Assembly: GCF_900156205.1 (NCBI RefSeq)
Contig: NZ_FTNA01000007.1
Span: 137,039 to 201,038, forward strand
Length of the DNA stretch: 64,000 bases
Source of the DNA: Leptospira interrogans
GTDB lineage: Bacteria > Spirochaetota > Leptospiria > Leptospirales > Leptospiraceae
Direction: 5' to 3'
Positions 54,701 through 61,100 of this stretch are shown here, piece after piece. The notes under the pieces are model-generated. The model was not told the origin of the DNA. It ran no database searches and saw nothing but the letters and a program-made list of their open reading frames with translations. The translations under genes were made by a program, and so were the position numbers. The first letter of the stretch is position 1; every line of letters starts with the position of its first letter.

Positions 54701-55386
54701 TCCGTCTGATTGATTTGATTGATTAAGTTCTGATATTTTTCTGTCAGTCCAGCAAGTGCTTGTTGGTACGTTTGTAAACCGCTTTGTAAATTATTCTGAA
54801 AGTCATTCCACCACTGACCTTCTAATCCTTCTAAGGTTTGTTGACCGCTGTTTAAAACCGTCTGGCTCAAAGAGCCGTTCATATTTAAGTTTAGCCCGTT
54901 ACCACTTACAAAAGAATCCCATTGACTCTGAAACTGTGAAGTCGAGTTTTGAACCGCATTGGAGTTTGCTCCATATTTCTGTGACAAGTATTGACTTCTT
55001 TCTTGTAAAATCTCTGCTTCTACCGCCGTCTGCCACACAATCAATTGTTCCGACGCCTTACTTTGTAAGGAATTATATACGTAGGTTTGATATTCTTGAA
55101 CAGATGCGTAGTGATCACTCGTTGTAATCGAGTTCACCATCATAGTAATCTGAGCTTGCACCTGTGCTTCCCACTGAGTCTGTAAAATACTCACACCCTG
55201 AAATACAAACAAATCCCAGTTTCCTACCGTTTGCATTCCATTGGCGACATTAAAAGTCTGGTCCATAGACGTTGCGTTAAACACGGGTGTATTTAGGTTT
55301 GGAACCACGACAGGCGGGGCGTATAACGCGCTATAGGTACACAATAGTATTACGGTAATTATATGCTTTAAAATGTCTATTTTCAT
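48724..55386 (-). CDS. Giant secreted protein with C-terminal Hint autoprocessing domain
   Basis: About 2220 residues from ATG 55386, preferred over the ATG at 55416 because AAGGG precedes it and a signal peptide (MKIDILKHIITVILLCTYSA) begins there. The N-terminal 270 residues are Gln-rich and probably coiled coil. Residues about 290-480 contain five CPxGHxC-like motifs (CPGGHVC, CPVGHVC, CPGGHIC, CAAGHTC, CQAGHTC). The middle is helical and shared with the protein at 58194. Then comes a Gly/Ala/Asn-rich beta region (about 1700-1900). The last 214 residues are a Hint domain, from DTCFVSGSKI (Cys 2017 counted from 55416) through EIRIGDVVRSWN, TTWNHPFRR and VYNLEVEDNHTYVVGG to GIGYVVHNYD. Cys start and HN end are the residues that catalyse self-cleavage in Hint proteins. 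The stop TAG follows one residue after HNY, so nothing is left to release. I recall the family as TIGR04388. Confidence 0.8.
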   Translation of the reverse strand: MKIDILKHIITVILLCTYSALYAPPVVVPNLNTPVFNATSMDQTFNVANGMQTVGNWDLFVFQGVSILQTQWEAQVQAQITMMVNSITTSDHYASVQEYQTYVYNSLQSKASEQLIVWQTAVEAEILQERSQYLSQKYGANSNAVQNSTSQFQSQWDSFVSGNGLNLNMNGSLSQTVLNSGQQTLEGLEGQWWNDFQNNLQSGLQTYQQALAGLTEKYQNLINQINQTELQYQAHLAQIQQSQAGTKDQILSSLEGYQSFLNSNGLFWNTMSVVYDNNTNSYVQGSCPGGHVCVTYQYDTVTSQFYTAGNCPVGHVCANVLYDNNTSSYVQAGCPGGHICDGSQRESLIIRTGLNADGRAFQNVINNVVNAMQDGFIMPAIFDYSSGTMLSYNSNCLNTGTSCIKGLYDITSNSFVAGTTCAAGHTCYSAVVDNTNPASMTGSYFANSCTVGDSRCVTCQAGHTCQVQEMEASFLYASSLMSNFLHNELLATQGALQSAINYQNGGGASHTYTYGQGTGPYDNQALNYHTAYGGMSFNHFSGSASLTTAEVSINELFNGGFTEGAGGLGKKIIQLITGQISQTELANWIMNAYESSMIGDGSYLAGLFGPNGLGPGMTITGINQADLRAFMNEDNDPHPNGGPNQYCPDPLGCHSGDIFHPDPGIYGANDTFSQRGYDFNRYIARELGVWAGVPFLADIEHYQDYAWIELSFTVTNNNAYANVSTYQDLVLQLQGFQHDWMTNVMPSVTNWTAQVASYNAQYANWQTQMQTALTDAQNAYNAGVQDLQDHESSWLAQMGQLQQQAQNAFDAASNALKNGQGQSNYGQLTGQVLAGLNKGQLDSGIKPLEIRKFNSYGGDILENLDRDANRGVPNFNLLSTFGSSMSRAITGVSNLTLLSSTNNALMDNILGYMQNVAESMRNERQFSQNGQQALIDAHHLRTKTITTKDKYSGEDISTTYVLDENGNIRMFTDEDGETKQMTVGDWITSKDVCGENLTNAGCRQYTENTYENVVIDSKGNITAHRNIYNGNSSQCGADATQSGSYCYDESDRIVTIAPPDPKALLLGRGASRLGDIFNSKENGIGDLVNGSFGNLNTYFSSNKYTAGLFNEVKNAQMENDHNASIAANDVNNKVKIANLIANYAESVLYGGMKTGQWVANQSRQAIQDVVATALSNAFDLPPDAAALLSGGLVAHLEADRAKHHLESRHLGLGKHLDSIEGRAFGMISGGIYDIGMRTAHTNDLAALNRWKEFKNSMIGFAVQKYGESQHWSPEFTGFASQYVADYFQMKQAKEELGRRSGAFSINSVLGDLKVGLANLEGMRGEVIGALINGTAHITGDLGLTSERYEREINQNLRTAINDIKLKNLKDDIRTWSGDQVGLASASVKEYGKQNHWDQAKIDLWSRQASDFVVRHQAEREIQKRDNLLLGGNPALFLDRKLFSGGLTSLITKGYRGVATTLADVGNMLGEGVVSSAFRDSVYDQTRDWRNTITQEDVKARTGQGIINKSYIETEMRNQLFDVIGETFIPGDKEAAHNLGLLLKHHIDAKEEKKQAKEQRLRDAQTIVQVAAAAAAIYFTAGAASGAANSWLSTLAIQTGTTTTASVGGVSTVVATGLTNGQILALAASTAVSMGVEGSINGTNGALSALVNGVISAATMGVRTPLTGYVSYTKHQNANLLTGQHEVKGGWGGGFSVNISGAKASALGEAMQTVVSAMKMSNLNFGLSYNQDSGLGMNVNTNFTSGLGLGLDYNFKSGDYTANASYDKNHIGGQSWANASFNVSASKTGHASASVSYNSDGNTAIPQRLRGGGGTLDFGNDGKIGLSVQGMKGATIGTLTYDTNTHGFEPVSFNSNFQNEFNQGQAAENSSENHERNQIEILMKEISLGSKMDKPLFTEREIDSALPRDGKGGIDMENANPEKLLEKWNAHKEKMSQTPEGLQKWKEEVTRAGERSGIEVRFNEGKSATSTFGKFVTGLVGDIAQSFGFANDGSKMVDKAGVFHLDTCFVSGSKITKLKNKNIKIYGNINISSASNGASLSGFSSEDYEFANIEEIRIGDVVRSWNENTNTFENKRVTQVFMHEVPQLFFLELDGEEEIHTTWNHPFRRKTQNAQEVQPFDLRGVERSFTTHEHVMNPSGAVLQKRNAEETASLSSQWVKVEDLRLRDQVLRSDGSWGTVTGIYYYNTEPTKVYNLEVEDNHTYVVGGDVFGIGYVVHNYD

Positions 55387-55416
55387 TGTTACGCCCTTAT
55401 ATGTTATATTTTTCAA

Positions 55417-56295
55417 TGATTTCGCTTTTTTAGCGCCTTAACCAAATTCTTCTTTTCAAAGTTTCACCTTGTTTTTTCTATGAATGGTTCGAAAAATTAC
55501 AAATGATCCAATTGTTTATAAATAAAACTATTTGTGATTTTATATGTTAAATATATTCACAAAACGCAACATCTGACTTTTTTTACTTCTTGTCTACTTT
55601 ATTTTCTAGGCACTAGTTAAAAACTAATGAGAAGTAATTTTACAAATGGACAGTTAAGAAAATTAGAGAATATATATAGCAGCAGCAAATTTTGAATGAC
55701 AAATTCAAGTCGATTCTTCCTTTTACTGATCCCTACAAAATTATCGCTTAACGTAAGTTCAGCGTAAGAACAAAGTCTCGATCTAAATCATGGTTTCGGG
55801 CCTTGAAGACGCCCGGAGAGAGTTCTTTTGAAATTTTCTTTGGTTTAGAATTGCCGTTATATGATGCTTTTTTTAAAAATTGGAATTTGCAGTTCGATTT
55901 CTAAATTTGTGGGAACTACTGCAAATCGTAGTTTTACGGTAAAACCTTGAAACGCGGGAACGATTACAGTTTATTATATTGTTTAAAGAATGATCGCGTT
56001 TAATTCTTTGAAGTTTTGGGTAGGCTCTTAGATAACTCTAACCACTCGATGATTTTACAAAAAATCCATCGGGGTTCTTTAGAGTTTTGTTTTTTAATTT
56101 TTACTAATATTCTAATCTTTTTATCTTTATTTTAAAAACACCGTTTTTAACATTTACCCAATCCATTATTTAAATACACCTCTCAAACACGCCCGCTTCT
56201 TTAAAAAGTGGGCCTTTTTGAGGGTTACATATTACGAGAATACTAGCTAAATACGGAAGGTTTTCCGACTAAGACAATTCTTCTTTTATTTGTTA
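55417..56295. repeat. Repeat-bearing spacer between the two effector units
   Basis: 879 bp without a gene. It contains CGTAAGTTCAGCGTAAG (about 55745) and a GTGGGAACT pair (55913 and about 55957), that is, a partial composite repeat (55740-56060). A hairpin GCCCGCTT/AAGTGGGC lies at 56191-56213. The promoter of the giant gene at 55386 is expected in 55400-55600 but could not be pinned down. Confidence 0.55.
56191..56219 (+). terminator. Hairpin with T-tract, terminator-like on the plus strand
   Basis: GCCCGCTT and AAGTGGGC pair with one G-U, followed by CTTTTT on the plus strand. On the minus strand, where all genes here lie, the same stem has an A-C mismatch and no T-run. It may still end the lipoprotein operon (stop at 56296), but the polarity is odd. 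Confidence 0.4.
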
Positions 56296-56904
56296 CTAAC
56301 AGCCAGGACCTTCGCATGCTCCATCTTGTTTACGAAGTGTTTCGCTTAGCTCTTCATCCGCAGCATATTGAGCTTCACACTCTTCTAATGTCTTAAAACG
56401 ACCATGACGGGCTTTGGCAATACTCTCATTTCCATACGCAAGATCTATTCGACCAATTTCCCCAGACGATTTTGGATCACTTGGTATTACCATATTAGCT
56501 TTAGCAGTCAGCATATCCATTGTACCTTCTCTTACAGGAAACTCCCCCCAGAGATTTAGTTGAACAATACCTTCTTTTCCTTCATAATTAAAAATGTATT
56601 CTCTTAGAGTTTTGGTTTTAACTTGCATTTTATAAGTTTTTGCATTTTTGTAAAACTTCACCAATGCAAAGCCTTCACTCGGTTTGAAATCTAAACATGC
56701 ACTATCAAAACTCCTAACATTAGAGGGATCAATTAGAAAAGCAAAACCATTACTACCAAGTTGATATACTGAATTTATAGATTCTGAAATAAGTTTATCT
56801 TTTTGACTATCTAGTTCTTTTTCCAATTCTTCTTTGCTCTTTTTACAGCCATTTAAAGAAATCAAAAACAAAGTAATAACTGTTACAATTTTAATTTTGT
56901 TCAT
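56296..56904 (-). CDS. Lipoprotein, candidate immunity protein (tandem paralog 3)
   Basis: 202 residues. Signal peptide MNKIKIVTVITLFLISLNGC with lipobox LNGC; the mature N-terminus KKSKEELEKE is charged. The centre has SVYQLGSNGFAFLIDPSNVRS and CLDFKPSEGFALVKFYKNAKTY; the C-terminus is HGRFKTLEECEAQYAADEEL to GACEGPGC, ending in Cys. It is the last of three tandem paralogs; signal peptide and C-terminus are almost identical to those of the next gene upstream, while the middle has diverged. The family is unknown to me. Its place behind an effector and its lipoprotein nature suggest periplasmic protection; this is inference. Confidence 0.65.
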   Translation of the reverse strand: MNKIKIVTVITLFLISLNGCKKSKEELEKELDSQKDKLISESINSVYQLGSNGFAFLIDPSNVRSFDSACLDFKPSEGFALVKFYKNAKTYKMQVKTKTLREYIFNYEGKEGIVQLNLWGEFPVREGTMDMLTAKANMVIPSDPKSSGEIGRIDLAYGNESIAKARHGRFKTLEECEAQYAADEELSETLRKQDGACEGPGC

Positions 56905-56925
56905 AACTATTACTTTGTTGCGTTA

Positions 56926-57537
56926 CTAACAACCAGGACCTTCACATGCTCCATCTTGTTTACGAAGTGTTTCGCTTAGTTCTTCATCCGCAGATATTTG
57001 AGCCTCACATTCTTCTAATGTTTTAAAACGACCATGACGCGATCTCGCTACACTATCACTACCGTAGATTAAATCCATTCTACCAACATCATTATATACT
57101 TTAGAATCACCCTTAAAAGAAAGAGAAACAGTCGAAGTTAAAAATCCCATAGAACCTTCTTTTACAGGATAATCACCTGTTACTTCTAATTTCATACTGG
57201 CTTCTCGATCGCTGTAATTTAATTTGTATTCTAACTCATTAATAGCTTCAACACGAACTTCATAACGATTAGGAAAATTATAATATTTTATAATTGCTCG
57301 ATTTTCATTAGGTTTGAAATCTAAACAAGCCCAAGCAACCTTTTTATAATTCTCTGGATCAACCAAAAGAGCAAAAGTAGAGCCGCCGCCCATCTCATAA
57401 ACCATAGTTATTGAATTAAGAACGTCTTTTTTTAAACTTTCTTTCTTTTCTCTTTCAATTTCTTCTTTGCTCTTTTTACAACCAGTTAAAGAAATCAGAA
57501 ACAAAGTAATAACTGTTACAATTTTAATCTTCTTCAT
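56926..57537 (-). CDS. Lipoprotein, candidate immunity protein (tandem paralog 2)
   Basis: 203 residues. Signal peptide MKKIKIVTVITLFLISLTGC with lipobox LTGC. Central text SITMVYEMGGGSTFALLVDP and ACLDFKPNENRAIIKYYNFP aligns with the other two copies; the last 35 residues (HGRFKTLEECEAQISADEEL to GACEGPGC) match the downstream paralog almost exactly. The 21-bp gaps on either side of the gene are identical in sequence, which points to recent tandem duplication. Function as for its neighbours: unknown, proposed immunity. Confidence 0.65.
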   Translation of the reverse strand: MKKIKIVTVITLFLISLTGCKKSKEEIEREKKESLKKDVLNSITMVYEMGGGSTFALLVDPENYKKVAWACLDFKPNENRAIIKYYNFPNRYEVRVEAINELEYKLNYSDREASMKLEVTGDYPVKEGSMGFLTSTVSLSFKGDSKVYNDVGRMDLIYGSDSVARSRHGRFKTLEECEAQISADEELSETLRKQDGACEGPGC

Positions 57538-57558
57538 AACTATTACTTTGTTGCGTTA

Positions 57559-58194
57559 CTAACAGCCAGGACCTTCGCACGTAGACTTTTGTTCTCGCAA
57601 GGACTCATTTAATTCATCGTTCTTAACATATCCCTCTTCACATTCCGAAATAGAATTAAACCTTCCATGATGCGAATCAGAATTACTATCTCCTTGACCA
57701 TCGTATGCTATATCTATATCATTAATAGCGGCAGATTTTTTTTTGTTTGGCAAATCAAACAAACGTAGTTCCGCACTCAAAACATCAATGACACCTGAAA
57801 CCCTACCAGGCAACTGACCTTTTAAATTTAGTTTTAAGTTCGCTTGTTTAGCTTGATATATTAGAATATACTCTAACTCATTTTTTGTTTTTACTTCGAG
57901 ATTGTAAACTTCTGGATGTTTATAAAACTTAACAGAAGCTCTTCCTTCCTTAGGCCTGAATTCAAAACAAGCAGGTTCCTCTTTCATGGATTCCGCATTT
58001 TCATCCAATAGAAAAACTAAATTATTTATAAATATTCCATATACCATATTTATGGAAGAATTAACGACCTCTAATTTCTTCTTTTCTTCCTCTTTAGCCA
58101 ATTCTTCTTGACTCTTTTTACAACCAGTTAAACCGATAACGACAATCATTAAGAATATTAATTTTTTATAATTCTTTTCCATTTCCTTCCTCAT
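57559..58194 (-). CDS. Lipoprotein, candidate immunity protein (tandem paralog 1)
   Basis: Up to 211 residues. The ATG at 58194 overlaps the stop codon of the giant gene by one base (TAATG), which implies translational coupling. An ATG at 58182 with GAGG 6 nt upstream is an alternative start. Lipobox LTGC follows MEKNYKKLIFLMIVVIGLTG. The middle (SINMVYGIFINNLVFLLDEN, ACFEFRPKEGRASVKFYKHP) and the end (HHGRFNSISECEEGYVKNDE to STCEGPGC) are homologous to the two copies downstream but more diverged. Coupling to the effector is the strongest contextual support for an immunity role. Confidence 0.68.
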   Translation of the reverse strand: MRKEMEKNYKKLIFLMIVVIGLTGCKKSQEELAKEEEKKKLEVVNSSINMVYGIFINNLVFLLDENAESMKEEPACFEFRPKEGRASVKFYKHPEVYNLEVKTKNELEYILIYQAKQANLKLNLKGQLPGRVSGVIDVLSAELRLFDLPNKKKSAAINDIDIAYDGQGDSNSDSHHGRFNSISECEEGYVKNDELNESLREQKSTCEGPGC

Positions 58195-61100
58195 TATTTG
58201 TAAACTCTAAATATCCGCAAAGACTTCCAAGCTTCTTGGGGAATTGGAAAGTTATGTTTAAGATACTTTTTGGTTCCTTCGTTATCATAATATGTAACGA
58301 CTTCCCCTGTATGATTCAAGTAAACAAACTCTCCTTTCGAATTCATCGAAATTTCATAATAATGGTTTGGACCAGGTTTAGAGTTGTTTCCCTTGTTCAC
58401 ATCCGTATCCGCCCATACTTGAATCGCTTGGCCTGGTTTCATATTCGCTGTAACTTCTTGAATATAATCATGGCTCAATGGTTCTCCTGTATATTCATTA
58501 GAAGCATCAAAGCCATCGGGAATGCCATCTTGACCTTTCGGTGGATATTGATCGTCATATCCTTTTAAATATCCATTGTCCCATACAAGTCCCTTCGTCT
58601 GACCCGTTCCCGGACGAATATCTCCCATCTCTACTTTATTCATAAAATATTCACCAAAGCTCGCATCCATTCTGCCATTCACTCTGTTCTGTAAATAGTT
58701 TGTATCGGCTCTACAAATCGCCGCCTTCGTCTGCTTCGCTATCTCACTCGATGACACATTGTATTCGCCCTTACTGTTCTTGCCAAAGATTAAATTAGAA
58801 GACTTCTCAAATTCTTCCATCCGATGGCGTCTTTCCAGCTCCACTGCATACATTTTGTTGCTTTCAGACGCTATCTTCTTTTCCATATCTTTTTGGAACG
58901 ATTTTCTTTCCTTGTCAGACATTCCCTCTTTCTGCAATCCAGTTTTTAACTCCACATTCAACTCATGCAAATTCTCTTTGTGTGTCGCTATTCTCTCATT
59001 CCAAGGTGCTAAGTTCGGTGTATATCCTTTTCCATCCGGATATTTGGATCGCATATATTCAATTACTACCTTCACTGGAATTTCCATTCCATCCGGTTTC
59101 TTCGTACTGTTCTGTCCGTTAAACTCAGGTTCTGCAAAGGTCGCTAAAAACTCATCACTTCCATGTTTAATCGCATTGCCGTTCTCATCCGTATAACTGT
59201 TTCTAAATGTTCTGTCAGCAATTCGGTTGTAAACCGCCATCTCTGCTTTCACCTTTACATCTATTTGAGCTGGTGTCAGTTTTGATTTCTTGTCGTTTGC
59301 ATATTCGGTCCTAAGACTTTGTTCGTAATCATTTTTTACTTTATCAACTATATTGTTCGCTAACTTCGTATCTACCGGATCAAATGGTAATTTCTTACTT
59401 CCTCCGTCTCGCACCAACTTATCTGGTTGTAAAAATACTTCTTCTCCTCTCGTATTAAAGTATTTTGTTTTTTCTCCGCTCAAAGTGTTCGCCATAAACT
59501 CACCTAACTGGCCTTTCCACTTGATCTTTTGTTCTATCAAACCGTCTTTTGTAATCCGGATATATTCTTTCGTTCCTTTGTCGTCGTAGTCTCTTACAAA
59601 TACAGCGACTCCTTCACCTTCTCCGTTTACCTTCTTGTAAGTTTTGTCGCCCCATTTGATTTCTGCTTTCTCACCCATCTTTTTGTGGTCTTTGTAAGCC
59701 TTTTCTACTTCGGCGCCCGATAAAAACTTATCTTTCTGATCTACTATGTAATTGTGGACTACGTAACCAATTCCTAATACATCCCCACCGACTACGTAGG
59801 TATGATTGTCTTCTACTTCTAAGTTGTAAACTTTCGTAGGTTCTGTGTTGTAGTAGTAGATTCCCGTTACAGTTCCCCAACTTCCATCCGATCTTAATAC
59901 TTGGTCTTTCAATTTCAGGTCTTCTACTTTCACCCATTCACTTTGAGGGGTTAGGGAATAGTTACCAGTTGCAAGGATTTTAGAGACGTTAGGAGCTAAT
60001 TGATTAGGGGTTAGGTGGGACGTTTCTGTTACATCTCTATTTTCTAATGCAACATTTCTGAAATGTTCTACAGAATGATTTTCAAACCCTCTTTCTACTC
60101 CATAGCCTGCACTTTGTCTTTCATTTCTATTCGGTTCCGACTCTTGGGTCGCTCTATATCTTCTAAACGGGTGGTTCCAAGTTGTATGAATCTCTTCTTC
60201 TCCATCTAACTCCAGGAAGAATAGTTGTGGAACCTCGTGTACGAACGTCTCGGTAACTCTTTTGTTCTCAAAAGTATTCGTATTCTCATTCCAAGAACGG
60301 ACTACATCACCGATTCTAATTTCTTCGATATTTGCAAACTCATAATCTTCGGAATTAAACCCGCTCAAATTAGCTCCGTTCGAAGTGCTTGATATATTAG
60401 TATTTCCGTATATTTTAATATTTTTGTTTTTTAGTTTTGTTACTTTGGACCCGGCCACAAAACAAGTATCTAAGTGAAACACCCCGGCTTTATCAATCAT
60501 CTTAGATCCGTCGTTTGCAAATCCAAAACTCTGAGCTACGTCTCCCATCAGTCCAGTTACAAACTTACCAAAAGTAGAAGTCGCACTCTTACCGTCGTTA
60601 AACTTGACTTCAATTCCAGATCTTTCACCAGCCTTACTTACTTCGTCCTTCCACTTCTGTAAACCCTCTGGGGTCTTTGACCTTGCCTCTTTGTGTGCAT
60701 TCCATTTGTCTAATAATTTCTCTGGGTTCGCCTTCTCCATATCGAGGTTACCATGTTCGTCTTTCGGCAGTGCTGCGTCTATCTCCGCTTGTGTAAACAA
60801 CGGCTTGTCCATCTTCGTTCCTAAACTTAGCTCTTTCATCAATATCTCCATCTGGCCCTTTTGATGATTGTAGGCCGCGTTCTCTGCTGCTTGACCCTGA
60901 TTAAACTCGTTTTGATAATTATTGTTTAATGTAAGTGGTTGGAACCCGTGTGTATTCGTATCGTAGGTTAGTGTTCCGACTGTCGCTCCTCTCATTGCTT
61001 GGACACTTAAGCCGATCAATCCATCATTACCAAAATCTAATGTCGCTCCACTACCTCGTAACGCTTGCGGAATCGCCGTATTTCCATCGGTGTTGTAAGA

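Noticed and set aside
49361..60470. The Hint domains as self-splicing inteins
   Set aside because: They sit at the C-terminal end of a secreted protein core, no interrupted conserved host enzyme surrounds them, and what follows differs between paralogs. This fits cleavage and release, not splicing.
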